A stretch of 64,000 nucleotides of DNA from Aeromonas lacus. GTDB taxonomy: Bacteria > Pseudomonadota > Gammaproteobacteria > Enterobacterales > Aeromonadaceae. Within the stretch, counting starts at the first letter, position 1; the number at the start of each line of letters is the position of its first letter. Location: contig NZ_JRGM01000138.1 of the NCBI RefSeq assembly GCF_000764665.1, positions 1 through 64,000 on the forward strand. The letters run 5' to 3'. Of this stretch, positions 50,701-59,042 are shown in pieces. The notes under the pieces were generated by a model. It saw only the letters and a program-made list of their open reading frames with translations. It searched no databases and was not told where the DNA came from. The position numbers and the translations under genes were made by a program.

Positions 50701-52004
50701 TTGGTCATGGTCAGCAGTACATAATCGACCTTGCCCGAGTCGAGCAACTTCAGAAGATCTTCATCGCGTCCAACCTCAACAATCTTCCCGCCAAAGTTGC
50801 GAATCAACGATGCCTCGTAGGAACCGGTTACCCCCCCGATCTGACGCCCCTTTAAATCGGCCAGAGATTTCAAGCTGCGAGCACCGATCCTGGCAACAAT
50901 GTAGCTGTCAAACTTGAGGTAAGAGGAAGTAAAGGAGGCGAACTCCCGCCGCTCCTTCAGGGGAGTCATCAAAGGGATCAAATCTACCTTGTGAGATTGC
51001 AATAGCTCGATGGACTCTTGCCAGGTACGGGTCGGTACCAGCTCAAACCGAACACCGGAGCGCAGGCTGATAAGCTTCATCAGGTCAGCAGCATACCCGT
51101 GCAACCTCCCCTCTTCGTCGATCTCGCTGATACCGGAAAAGGAGGGAGCTACGGCAAACCGGATCACTTTTTTCTGTTTTAGCCATGCCATCTCGGCAGG
51201 CTCCAGCAGCAGATCGACCTTGAACCGGCGATCCCCCTCGGCCAGGCGCAGACGGGAATCGGTCACCGGGATCCTCTGATATGCCTGCCAGATCCGCTCA
51301 GTCAGCTCACTATTATTTGCGCTTGTCGCAATCGTCAGGGCGCTGCTGCTCAACCAGCGAGGAGTCGCAATCCCCATGGTGTCAGGGAGGCGCTGCAGCT
51401 CGCGCACCAGAATAGGTCCCAGCGCCAGATAACCATCAGCCAGACCCAGCTTGACCATATAGGTTGCCTCATCACGGCTCTCGACCTGGGTCACGTTGGG
51501 CATTCCCAGCGATGCCAGCTCACGGCAACTGCCAAACCCGCGGATACAAACCCAGCGCATTTTTTTTGCTTGCTCGATCGTTAACCGCTGGTTGGGATGT
51601 TGCATCAGGATAGCGCGGCCATAAGAGCCGAGGTGACCGATATGGTTCACCCCCTCCACCGGTAAAGCATCAAGCTCTACCCCGACCAGCGCATCAACCT
51701 CCCCCTTCTTCAGCGCTTCCTGAGCTTCGATATAAGAGTTAAAGGATACGCAACGCAGCGATAATCCCATCTCGGCGGCAATCCGCAGGGCCAGCTCCTT
51801 GAGCGGACCAGCGTACTGTTTCGATGGCACCTCGTAGATAAAGGGGGGATAGCCACCACGGGGGACACCCACCACCAGCTCCTGAGAGAAGCCCTGCTCA
51901 TCAATCGCTCTTTGTTCCTCTTCGGGCGATGACTCCGCAGTAACGTGCCAACTCAACAGAAGCAGTGAGCAAAAAATCAGTAGGAGATGACAAGCGCGAG
52001 ACAT
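47766..52004 (-). CDS. BvgS-type hybrid sensor histidine kinase
   Basis: A 1412-residue membrane phosphorelay kinase. Order: signal peptide (1-23), two periplasmic solute-binding domains (SBP_bac_3, about 40-255 and 285-500), one membrane segment (about 513-533), two PAS domains (about 555-670 and 690-800), HisKA with His827 in MSHELRTP, HATPase (NNAVKF, DTGIGI, GGTGLGL), a degenerate spacer that may be a pseudo-receiver (about 1065-1150), a receiver with Asp1221 in LLTDCHMPMMDG, and an HPt domain with His1355 in AHRIKGAARMVG. All four phosphorelay modules look functional. The output is most likely the overlapping REC-EAL protein. The ligand is unknown, perhaps an amino acid. Confidence 0.94.
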   Translation of the reverse strand: MSRACHLLLIFCSLLLLSWHVTAESSPEEEQRAIDEQGFSQELVVGVPRGGYPPFIYEVPSKQYAGPLKELALRIAAEMGLSLRCVSFNSYIEAQEALKKGEVDALVGVELDALPVEGVNHIGHLGSYGRAILMQHPNQRLTIEQAKKMRWVCIRGFGSCRELASLGMPNVTQVESRDEATYMVKLGLADGYLALGPILVRELQRLPDTMGIATPRWLSSSALTIATSANNSELTERIWQAYQRIPVTDSRLRLAEGDRRFKVDLLLEPAEMAWLKQKKVIRFAVAPSFSGISEIDEEGRLHGYAADLMKLISLRSGVRFELVPTRTWQESIELLQSHKVDLIPLMTPLKERREFASFTSSYLKFDSYIVARIGARSLKSLADLKGRQIGGVTGSYEASLIRNFGGKIVEVGRDEDLLKLLDSGKVDYVLLTMTNLGQQAMKGFNEKYQVVLGSPEFSVPISMAVDIAQPELTRIMDKLLQTITDEEWQLFDRRWLNISVNMAVDNSPLYKWLAFAVAALGTSGLLVLLWARSLRRQIAQRKVAESKLNEQLSFVQTLLNSLPTMVALRDNEQRITLCNQAYRETFFIEHDGLQRDDLAHMPEPVRRQMVQEERAVWQSGRKLEGAGNSVRSDGSPFHVMYAKLPYRDSAGKMLGVLTVLTDVSQIKDAEERARKAETRLTQITDSMPGIVYQYLWQGPGKGRFLYASQGAREILGVSHQELFAADSGGEIFGFTEEALQDFVSKVANHAETLAPLDLEVKVERPEGDRYLQVRGSFVRQEQQELILNGVIQDITALKLQEYQLREAQAYAEQAMQARSRFLATMSHELRTPISGMHGMLELLQMSELNDDQRYMVRNVVTSTNNLLYLVNDILDFSKIEAGQLRLHYQVCRLQSVICDAIRGHATLAHSKGLQVVLEWGQTVPDQAEMDGVRVGQVISNLLNNAVKFTEQGSITLAVNYLDGLLSIMVADTGIGIAEEKQALLFTPFEQVESDINRRFGGTGLGLAICDQLVRKMGGNLHLASKPGEGASFTFTVPQQKPQWDLPALAGSEWWYFSNDPVLEIAMGRLGAKLKPLDASSFSDDLQGLLLADELWLEQTLGPEWQSWLQQRALKGIIVSPREALRGRLGAAHWWRLGLSPLYPDLLLESCNELLNEQVTPMLTALGEKLGGRVLVADDHPVNRALLARQLAILGIEAQVVEDGEKALRAWQGQDFSLLLTDCHMPMMDGYSLARTLRSQGVTAPIIGVTADTSEEASARMTEAGMSDMLFKPYPLETLRQLLAHWLTDVATVSTEEPAEQQQIAEQAERWQGLFGDEEAARAMAKEYLDSNRQDGKDMMVALTCHDTQALVETAHRIKGAARMVGLQELAALAARLESAARLKQTEELEELVCGVQVLMNAISHEIGLWLDE

Positions 52005-52166
52005 GAGCTATTTGTCCTGATGAGTGAGGCCAATACGATTCATCCTCGACCCTCTAGATAATGGCTCTAGCCGGTGAGAAAACAAACAGGCCCGCTATAA
52101 ACGGGGCCAAGAGGATAGAGGTATATTGGCTGAATGTGAATAAACAATCCTCTTTAATGCAAAAAA

Positions 52167-52200
52167 CGTGACAGATTTTGGTCTGTCACGTCATTTTTTT
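52167..52200. terminator. Bidirectional terminator downstream of the small-protein operon
   Basis: CGTGACAGA (52167-52175) / TCTGTCACG (52182-52190), with an A-run before and a T-run after. On the minus strand it ends the operon 52241-52623. The 52005-52166 stretch is the leader region of the kinase gene; no clear operator was seen in it. Confidence 0.85.
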
Positions 52201-52240
52201 GCAACGTTAAAGAGATTGGGGGGAACAACGCCCCACCACA

Positions 52241-52444
52241 TCAGGTTATTCGATTTCCAAGCCGGAAGCCTGTTTGATACTCGCGCTCACGGATATGGGA
52301 GATCTGCCCCTCATACCCTTCCAGGCCGATATCTTTCAGCAGGGCAGGCGAGAGATTGATCACGGCGAGACGACGCTCAACCTTGGCGATCCGCTTTTGT
52401 ACCAAAGACTCGACGCTACGCAGTAAAACCAGTTCGATAGACAT
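52241..52444 (-). CDS. Small basic protein, possibly DUF1127 (YjiS-like)
   Basis: A 67-residue protein starting MSIELVLLRSVESLVQKRIAKVERRL and including LSPALLKDIGLEGYEG, which resembles the LxDIGL core of DUF1127 proteins; in alphaproteobacteria such proteins bind RNA or affect phosphate and carbon metabolism. The assignment is tentative. GGAG six bases upstream of the ATG supports translation. Second ORF of a short unit with a promoter at 52664-52692. Confidence 0.7.
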   Translation of the reverse strand: MSIELVLLRSVESLVQKRIAKVERRLAVINLSPALLKDIGLEGYEGQISHIREREYQTGFRLGNRIT

Positions 52445-52487
52445 GACATTCTCCAGTTGAACATGCGGTTCTCCCGGAGAAAGTGGA

Positions 52488-52518
52488 TATCACCCTGCGG
52501 GACGAACCGCGGGTGATA
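52488..52518 (-). other. Hairpin between the two small ORFs
   Basis: TATCACCC-GCGG / CCGC-A-GGGTGATA stem (one bulged A) around a short loop on the minus strand. There is no U-run, so it is more likely an RNA processing or stability element than a terminator. Confidence 0.55.
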
Positions 52519-52530
52519 AAAAGACAGGGG

Positions 52531-52623
52531 TTACCTGTTTACGCCACGCGGTAAAAGAGCACGAGATTTCACGCCGCACGCAGTGCCGCGAGAGAATGCA
52601 AGATTTAGCATCTGATGGTGCAT
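52531..52623 (-). CDS. 30-residue small protein or leader peptide
   Basis: A 30-codon ORF beginning MHHQMLNLAFSRG and ending LLPRGVNR, net basic. AAGGAGACGAAA precedes the ATG: a perfect ribosome binding site with good spacing, and a promoter lies about 34 bases further up. No membrane segment. It could be a leader peptide controlling the downstream 67-residue gene. Not recognised. Confidence 0.5.
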   Translation of the reverse strand: MHHQMLNLAFSRGTACGVKSRALLPRGVNR

Positions 52624-52663
52624 TTTCGTCTCCTTACCGGGTAAAAGTTGAACAGGTTGCAGC

Positions 52664-52692
52664 AGTCTAAAAAAACTCCGAATTTAACACAA
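52664..52692 (-). promoter_or_regulatory. Promoter of the two-small-ORF operon
   Basis: TTGTGT (52687-52692), 17-base spacer, TAGACT (52664-52669) on the minus strand, downstream of the dgt stop. The remainder of the gap to dgt (52693-52758) holds no clear feature. Confidence 0.5.
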
Positions 52693-52758
52693 GCCTCTTG
52701 CGGCTCCTTTTAAACGTTTTTACGGCATTTTATGCTGCCCGAAAGAGAGTCTGGGTCA

Positions 52759-54123
52759 TCAGATCCCCGAGAGCAGCCGGTACTCTTCCAACACATAGGT
52801 ATCCGTCATGCCGCTGACATAGTCGAGCAGCAGGCGCACCCGGTAGTACCACTCCTGCTCCTGCTCGCAGACAAAACGATCGTCCCGCACGGCCACCGCC
52901 AGCCGATAGGCCTTGATATGGCGCGCCGACAGGCGGTGATAGAGCCGCCGGGCGAAGAAGAGTTCACTCCCCCCCTCACCCGCCAGCAGACGGGAAAATT
53001 GCCCGGACGGCATTGCCAGCAGGCAAGAGTAGGTAGCGAGCACACCACGCAGGGCGGCGTAGCCTTCCAGTTCAAGCGCCTCCACCTCAGGGCGCATGAA
53101 AACCTGCGCCCGCGCAACCTGCTTGAGGATATCGAGCACCCGCGCCGCGGGAGCCTGACCGTGAAGCAGGGCCTGCGGATAGCTCCCCTGCAGGATCGCC
53201 TCATGCTCGCTGATATAGGTGCTGGCCGCCAGCGCCACCAGATCTCTGGTCAACTGGTGACGAAAATAGGGAAAGAAACCCCAGCTGGAGCGTTGTGCAT
53301 CGCCAAGCAGGGTCGTCATGTAATCGCTGCCATCAGCGCTGCAGAGGGCAGCCAGCAGCTCGTTCAGGGTGAGAATGCGCCGATCTACCGCATCCTCCAG
53401 ATCAGCGATGCAGTAGGAGATGTCATCTGCCGCCTCCATGATGTAGACCAGCGGATGGCGGCAGCCGGGAGCCAGCTCCAGACTCTGGCCGAGGGCGCGA
53501 TAGAGAGGCTGTTCACTGAAGAAGATGCCGCGCTTGCTGCTCCAGCCATGATGCTGGCCGTAACTCACGCCGGGTTGCGGCTGCTGCGGGTATTTGCACA
53601 GCGCCCCCAGCTGGCCGAGCGTCAGGTTGAGCTCGTGCAGGCTGTGTACCAACCGCAAGCTCTGGGCATTGCCGTCAAACAGCAGCAGATCCTGACGCAG
53701 CTCCGCCCACTGGGCCGAGGGGGGCTGTGCCAGTGACTGCTGATAGAGGGAATCGAGCATCTCGCCGAGACACTGGCTCATCACCTGCTCGCCGAAGTGG
53801 CCGAACGGCGGGTTGCCCACGTCGTGCAAGAGGCAGGACATCTCCACTAGGTTGATAAAGGCCCCCTCGCACACCACACCGGCTGGCAATTCAGCCAGAA
53901 TGCGGCGACTGATCTGGCGGCCGGTTTCCTGCACCTCCAGCGAATGAGTAAGGCGGCTGCGTACCGAGGCCTTCACATCGAGCGGGAATACCTGGGTCTT
54001 CTGCTGCAACCGGCGCACCGGTGCCGCCTGCACTATGCGGGCGCGATCCAGCTCGGTCGCCTCCAGCAGATCCTCATTCCCCCAGGGGTGAATACGCTCC
54101 GGGGTGATCAAACGGCTATACAT
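52759..54123 (-). CDS. dgt: Deoxyguanosinetriphosphate triphosphohydrolase
   Basis: A 454-residue HD-domain enzyme that hydrolyses dGTP to deoxyguanosine and triphosphate. Metal-site motifs: RLTHSLEVQETGR (His), LLHDVGNPPFGHFGE (HD), and FDGNAQSLRLVHSL. MEAADDISYCIADLEDAVD completes the site. A little shorter than E. coli Dgt (505). Starts 33 bases after arcB on the same strand. Confidence 0.92.
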   Translation of the reverse strand: MYSRLITPERIHPWGNEDLLEATELDRARIVQAAPVRRLQQKTQVFPLDVKASVRSRLTHSLEVQETGRQISRRILAELPAGVVCEGAFINLVEMSCLLHDVGNPPFGHFGEQVMSQCLGEMLDSLYQQSLAQPPSAQWAELRQDLLLFDGNAQSLRLVHSLHELNLTLGQLGALCKYPQQPQPGVSYGQHHGWSSKRGIFFSEQPLYRALGQSLELAPGCRHPLVYIMEAADDISYCIADLEDAVDRRILTLNELLAALCSADGSDYMTTLLGDAQRSSWGFFPYFRHQLTRDLVALAASTYISEHEAILQGSYPQALLHGQAPAARVLDILKQVARAQVFMRPEVEALELEGYAALRGVLATYSCLLAMPSGQFSRLLAGEGGSELFFARRLYHRLSARHIKAYRLAVAVRDDRFVCEQEQEWYYRVRLLLDYVSGMTDTYVLEEYRLLSGI

Positions 54124-54156
54124 CCTGTGGCTCCTTGCCCGCGGCTCCCATTAGAT

Positions 54157-56469
54157 TCAAGACAACAACCAGCGGCGCAGACGGGCGATATCGCCCGGAT
54201 ATTCCCGGCGCAGCGTCTCAATCCAGTCTTCCACATTCTCCCACCAGGCGGGATGATCTGGGCTCTGGATCAGTTGCGCCGTCTGCTGCAGGCGACGCAG
54301 GCCGATGGAGCCTGCCGCCCCCTTGATCTTGTGCGCCTCCTCCACCACGCCAGCCTGATCCCGCGCGATCATGTTGGAGTCGAGCACCGCCATGTAGTCG
54401 GGCATCATCTTCTCGAACAGCTCGACGCTGGAGAGCAGTACCGGCTTGCCCACGGTATCGGCATAGTCGGTAAGGAAAGGCAGATCCAGCAACGCATCCT
54501 GAGCCACCGCATCAGCCTGCTCGTCCGCCTCGTCGTCGGCCAAATCGGCAAACAGGTGACCAATCACCTCGCGCACCGCCTTCGAGCCGAGCGGCTTGTT
54601 GATCACATCGCGCATGCCGCGATCCAGATAGTACTGGCGATCACCGGTTACATTGGCCGTCAGGGCAACCATGGGCGGCAAACTTTCGCCGTAGCGCTCG
54701 AGCAGGGTTGCCGCCACATCGAACCCGGTCATGTCCGGCAGCTGGATATCGAGCAGGATAAGGTCGAAATCATCCGGGTTGGCCATCGCCAACGCCTGGG
54801 CGCCATCGCGCGCCACCTTGACATGATGGCCGAGCTTGTTCAGCAGGGCACAGGCAACCGTCACATTGAGCTCGACATCCTCTACCAGCAGGATGTCGAG
54901 GGAAGGCATCTCCTCCTCCGTCTCCGGCAACACCTGCTCGACACAGGCGACCTCCAGCTCGGCGGTAAAGCAGGAACCCTCACCCGGCTCGCTATCCACG
55001 TAGAGCTGACCGCCCATGGCCTGTACCAGCTGGCGCGACACAGCGAGGCCGATACCGGTACCGGTAGCGTGCTTCTTGCCCTGCACCTGATAGTACATGG
55101 CGAAAATTTTCTCCTGCTGGGCGCGGGGAATGCCGACGCCGGTATCTTCCACCTCAAAGTGGAGCGCCAGCTTGCCCGGCTCGTCGGCAGGATGGGAGAG
55201 GCAGCGCACGGTAACGCCGCCCTCATCGGTAAACTTGACCGCATTGCCCACCAGATTCCACAGCACCTGACGCAGTCGGGTACCATCCGCCATCACGAAT
55301 TGCGGCATGTCGCCATCGCGATCAAAGTGCAGATAGAGCCCCTTCTGCTCCGCCTGAATACGCGACAGCGTCTCCAGCTCGTCGAGGAACGCGGGCAGGT
55401 CGATCCGGGTTGGCGCGATCTCAAGCCGGCGCCGATCGAGTTTGTCCAGGTCGATGATGTCGTTGAAGATGTTGCCGAGGGTGACCGCACTCAAGTGAAT
55501 GGTCTTGAGCTGCTGGCGCTGGCTCGGGTCGAGGGGGGTATCCATCAGCATGCGGCTCAATCCCACGATGCCATTGAGCGGGGTACGCAGCTCGTGGCTA
55601 ATGGTGGAGATGAAGGTGGTCTTGTCGCGGCTCGCCTTCTCCAGCTTGTCCTGATACTGCTTGCGCTCGGTGATGTCACGGCCAAAACCGAGCAAGCCGA
55701 GCCGCTTGCCGAAGCGGTCGAAGAAGGGCACCTTGCGCAGCTCGAAGTAGGCCTTGCGACCATCGGGGTACTCCAGCCACTGCTCGTAGGTGAGCGGCTC
55801 GTTGCTGGCAAAGACCTGGCGGTCGGTCTCCACCACCTTGTTGGCGATCTCCTGCTTGTAGACGTCAAACGGGGTGAGGCCAATCAGCTCGTTCTCCGCC
55901 TTGCCGGTCAGCTCCTCCATGGCGCGGTTGCAACCGGAGAACTGCTCATCCTCATTGCGGTAGTAAACCAGATCGGGGGAGCAGTCGATAAAGGAGCGCA
56001 GCAGAGCGGTGCGCTCTCCCAGATGAAGCTGGGCTTTCTCCCGCTGGAACACCTCGTTCTCCAGATCCTCGATGGCCTGCAGACGCAGGCTCTCGGCCCG
56101 GTTGGTCTCGGCGATCTGGCTGTTGAGGCGGCTGATGTTCTCCTGCAGCTGGTTGTTGAGCTCGAGATCCCGCTCGCGCATATCCTGCAGCTTGCGCACC
56201 ATCCGGCTCAGCCGCTGGCGGGAATCCTCCAGCTGATCCACCACGATGGAGAGAAAATAGACCGCCCAGGGCGTGACCAGCAGACCAAAAAACACCGAGC
56301 GCACGAAATCGATGACATCGATGCTGCCCCGCAAAAACAGGGTGACCCCCATCTGGATGGCGACCGCCAGCACTATGATGCCGGTGGCCAGAAACATGCT
56401 GAAACGCACCAGACCCAGCTTGGTCATCAGATCGACGTAATATTGCGCCCAGGATTTAATCTGCTTCAT
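54157..56469 (-). CDS. arcB: Aerobic respiration control sensor kinase ArcB
   Basis: A 770-residue tripartite kinase sensing quinone redox state and driving ArcA. N-terminal two membrane segments (about 23-43 and 55-77; VRFSMFLATGIIVLAVAIQMGV), leucine-zipper/coiled coil (80-150), PAS (about 155-275), HisKA with His292 in STISHELRTPLNG, HATPase (NAVKF, DTGVGI, GTGIGLA), receiver with Asp574 in LLLDIQLPDMTG, HPt with His713 in EEAHKIKGAAGSIG. Numbering is almost that of E. coli (292/576/717). arcA is not in the window. Confidence 0.97.
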   Translation of the reverse strand: MKQIKSWAQYYVDLMTKLGLVRFSMFLATGIIVLAVAIQMGVTLFLRGSIDVIDFVRSVFFGLLVTPWAVYFLSIVVDQLEDSRQRLSRMVRKLQDMRERDLELNNQLQENISRLNSQIAETNRAESLRLQAIEDLENEVFQREKAQLHLGERTALLRSFIDCSPDLVYYRNEDEQFSGCNRAMEELTGKAENELIGLTPFDVYKQEIANKVVETDRQVFASNEPLTYEQWLEYPDGRKAYFELRKVPFFDRFGKRLGLLGFGRDITERKQYQDKLEKASRDKTTFISTISHELRTPLNGIVGLSRMLMDTPLDPSQRQQLKTIHLSAVTLGNIFNDIIDLDKLDRRRLEIAPTRIDLPAFLDELETLSRIQAEQKGLYLHFDRDGDMPQFVMADGTRLRQVLWNLVGNAVKFTDEGGVTVRCLSHPADEPGKLALHFEVEDTGVGIPRAQQEKIFAMYYQVQGKKHATGTGIGLAVSRQLVQAMGGQLYVDSEPGEGSCFTAELEVACVEQVLPETEEEMPSLDILLVEDVELNVTVACALLNKLGHHVKVARDGAQALAMANPDDFDLILLDIQLPDMTGFDVAATLLERYGESLPPMVALTANVTGDRQYYLDRGMRDVINKPLGSKAVREVIGHLFADLADDEADEQADAVAQDALLDLPFLTDYADTVGKPVLLSSVELFEKMMPDYMAVLDSNMIARDQAGVVEEAHKIKGAAGSIGLRRLQQTAQLIQSPDHPAWWENVEDWIETLRREYPGDIARLRRWLLS

Positions 56470-56666
56470 CTTGTTGTTTTCTCCCCGATATTCGCCGGAC
56501 AGAATACCAGCACAACGCGCTTAACTCTTGTGTGATAAGCCAATAATTGGAGATTCCTGTATCATATGTGACCATTGCACTCGCCCGGGCAATACCAAGG
56601 TGACATCAGCAGCACGAACATCCCGGGCTTTACACCTCAACAGTTTGATATATCAGGAGTCTTTTG

Positions 56667-57665
56667 ATGCGCAATCTCACCTTGCTGGGTCTCGGCCTGC
56701 TTGCGAGCCACGCTGCATACGCCGATCTGGGCGAAATTCCGCGCCAGTCCGGTTGGTCCGGCTTCCTGTTGGGCGGCGTCAGCGCCACCAGCTACAAGTC
56801 CAACTTCTATGCCGGCGACGACAACCACAGTCGCATCAATGATCTGGGCTCACCGGATAGCGAGAACAAGCTGACTCCGCTGATCAACGCCGATATCCGC
56901 TATACCTTTGCCGATACCCGCACCCAGATCTTCCTCGGTAACCTCATTCAGGATGCCATCCGCTTCGACTTTACTCAGCAGTTCGGTCTGCGTCAGGAGA
57001 TGGGCGACAAGGGGATCGTCGCTACCTCGCTGGTATTCAACGCCATGCCGGTCAAGCTGTGGAGCGATCCTTTTGCCACCGGCGTGGATCGCAGCTCCAC
57101 CGACCTGAAATCCAAAGGGGCGCGTTTCGCCTGGGACAAGATCTGGGGCAGCAACTTCAACGGCAGCATCACCGCCCGCAGCATCGATATGGATGATGAG
57201 CAGAGCGGCCAGCAGTATGACCGGATCCATGGCACTCACTACGCCTCCATGCTGGATCGCAATGGCAAGATGTATGACATGCAGCTCTCCTACAAGTGGA
57301 CCTTCGCCGACGGTCAGGCTCTGGAACCTGCGCTGATCTACAAGCAAGCCAACCTCGATGGCAGTGCCGAGAGCTTCGAAAACACCGGCCTGCAACTGAC
57401 CTATGCCAAGCGTGGCCCCCAGTGGTCCATCGTCAGCAACGTCTATGCCGGCAAGCGCAAGTATGACGAAGCCAACCCCATCTTCGGCCAGCGCGCCGAT
57501 GCGGACGAGTTCGCCATCAACGGCACCTTCTTCTGGCATAGCCTGTTCGGGGTGAAACCACTCAGCGCGACCTTTACCCTCTCCTACGCCAACGCCAGCT
57601 CCGATATCGGCTTCTACGATACCGAAGCGAGCCGCGTCAGCACCGGCCTGCTCTACAACTTCTAA
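56667..57665 (+). CDS. DUF2860 outer-membrane beta-barrel protein
   Basis: A 332-residue protein with a signal peptide (MRNLTLLGLGLLASHAAYA) and alternating beta-strand pattern ending in an aromatic residue (STGLLYNF), the outer-membrane insertion signal. It matches the DUF2860 family of Vibrio and Aeromonas from memory. Function unknown. AGGAG seven bases before the ATG at 56667. Divergent from arcB. Confidence 0.85.
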   Translation: MRNLTLLGLGLLASHAAYADLGEIPRQSGWSGFLLGGVSATSYKSNFYAGDDNHSRINDLGSPDSENKLTPLINADIRYTFADTRTQIFLGNLIQDAIRFDFTQQFGLRQEMGDKGIVATSLVFNAMPVKLWSDPFATGVDRSSTDLKSKGARFAWDKIWGSNFNGSITARSIDMDDEQSGQQYDRIHGTHYASMLDRNGKMYDMQLSYKWTFADGQALEPALIYKQANLDGSAESFENTGLQLTYAKRGPQWSIVSNVYAGKRKYDEANPIFGQRADADEFAINGTFFWHSLFGVKPLSATFTLSYANASSDIGFYDTEASRVSTGLLYNF

Positions 57666-57688
57666 CAGCAGCAAAGCCGTGATAAAAA

Positions 57689-57710
57689 AGGCCACCCCAT
57701 GGGTGGCCTT
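57689..57710. terminator. Bidirectional terminator between DUF2860 and DUF3334 genes
   Basis: AAGGCCACC / GGTGGCCTT stem; the stronger T-run follows on the minus strand, serving the DUF3334 gene. Confidence 0.85.
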
Positions 57711-57733
57711 CTCATTGCTGCCGTAGACCTGCT

Positions 57734-58435
57734 TCAGATACCGAGCGAGTCAAGCAGATCGTCGTGGTCGTTGCTGGCGGCCGGAGCTGCTGCTGGCGCC
57801 GGTTTGGCCGCATCCTGCTTGGCCTGGGCGATCAGGGCATCAGGATCCAGCTCCTCGTGCTCCATCCCTTCATTGTGAATACGGATGAACTCGGTCTTGT
57901 CCATCGCCAGCTCCAGATAGAAGATGTTGTTGCGAGCAGTGAAGAAGGTGACGCGGCGGGATTCCGGGCTGTCGAGATTGGTATCGACGCTCAGCATCAC
58001 CTGCTTGTTGAGGGCCAGCATCTTCGGCTGGTTCTGGGTGATGTGAGTCTGCAGATCGCGGCCCACCTTGACGGTGAAGCTGCCGACGATCTGGTTCATC
58101 AGCTCACCCATCACGTTGCTCACCTCGTCGGAGGTGTGAGAGATGGCGAGATCCTCCTTGGAGAGCCCCATGCTCAGCATGTAGCTCTCGTAGAGTTCCA
58201 TGGCGGCAGCGGCGGAGAAGTTGATCACCACCAGACCGGAGAAGCCGCCATCGAACAGCACGAAGCAGCCGATATCGGGCTTGAGGCAGGTCTTGCTGAT
58301 CCGCTGCACCATACCGGAAAAACGTACCTGACTCATGGTCGCGGCACTCAATACGTCGGTTACCGAGTTGCAAAGGCTGAGCAGTACATCCTCAGTCGTC
58401 AACACGACGTCATCATCGGATCTTGTAACTATCAT
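57734..58435 (-). CDS. DUF3334 protein, CheC/CheX-phosphatase-like
   Basis: A 233-residue protein. Blocks such as ILLSLCNSVT-like VLLSLCNSVTDVLSAAT, KPDIGCFVLFDGGFSGLVVINFSAAAAMELY, SDEVSNVMGELMNQIVGSF and RRVTFFTARNNIFYLELAMDKTEFI match the DUF3334 family as I recall it. The E-x2-N pattern (GELMNQIVG) recalls CheX/CheC phosphatases. A flexible Ala/Pro linker and acidic C-terminus DDLLDSLGI, resembling a binding peptide, follow. Monocistronic. Confidence 0.85.
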   Translation of the reverse strand: MIVTRSDDDVVLTTEDVLLSLCNSVTDVLSAATMSQVRFSGMVQRISKTCLKPDIGCFVLFDGGFSGLVVINFSAAAAMELYESYMLSMGLSKEDLAISHTSDEVSNVMGELMNQIVGSFTVKVGRDLQTHITQNQPKMLALNKQVMLSVDTNLDSPESRRVTFFTARNNIFYLELAMDKTEFIRIHNEGMEHEELDPDALIAQAKQDAAKPAPAAAPAASNDHDDLLDSLGI

Positions 58436-58524
58436 GTGTCCTTCCTGAACATCGAGAATGGGCTTATCTATACCATAACTCTAACAGATGGCGCGGCCAG
58501 AAGACTGAAATAGCGACATGCCTC

Positions 58525-58971
58525 TCAGTTGACTCTGTTATCAGTGGCAGCCGGGGTAAATCCGCCCAGATTGCCGAGTCGCGCAAGCCAGCGATCGACC
58601 TCCTGCTGCAGAGTTTCTGGCTGGTATGGAACGGCAGGATGGGCTCCCCAGATGGGGCCAGGCCAGGAAGCATCTGTGGCAAAGCGGGCGACATGATGAA
58701 TGTGCAGCTGCGGCACCAGATTGCCGAGCGCGCCGATGTTGATCTTGTCCGGACTGAGGGCCTGCTCCATCAGCGCCGAGACGGCGCAAGACTCCTGCAT
58801 CAGCTGTTGCTGCTGTTCCGGTGCCAGATGGTGGATCTCGCGCAGGTTGGCCACTCGCGGCACCAGAATCAGCCAGGGGTATTGACTGTCTTTGGCCAGC
58901 AGGACGCGGCAGAGCGGCAGATCGCCAAGCCAGCAGGTATCTGCCTGCAGGCGGGAATGCAATTCAAACAT
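58525..58971 (-). CDS. HIT-family nucleotide hydrolase/transferase-like protein
   Basis: A 148-residue histidine-triad protein; QLHIHHVAR (His-x-His-x-His-like) is the active-site motif near residue 100. Related to proteins acting on dinucleoside polyphosphates, but the substrate is unknown. ATG at 58971 has GAGG upstream; an open frame further upstream is not conserved-looking. Confidence 0.85.
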   Translation of the reverse strand: MFELHSRLQADTCWLGDLPLCRVLLAKDSQYPWLILVPRVANLREIHHLAPEQQQQLMQESCAVSALMEQALSPDKINIGALGNLVPQLHIHHVARFATDASWPGPIWGAHPAVPYQPETLQQEVDRWLARLGNLGGFTPAATDNRVN

Positions 58972-59042
58972 GAACACCTCGTTGAGTACGATAAAGAGGG
59001 CATCCGACAGGGATGCCCACGTTACTGCAACGGGCGGCAAAC

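Noticed and set aside
53944-56535. A long open frame (863 codons) on the plus strand opposite arcB and dgt
   Set aside because: It is the antisense shadow of two well-recognised genes in GC-rich DNA; the sequence is low-complexity (His/Gln/Leu-rich) with no domain or ribosome binding site.
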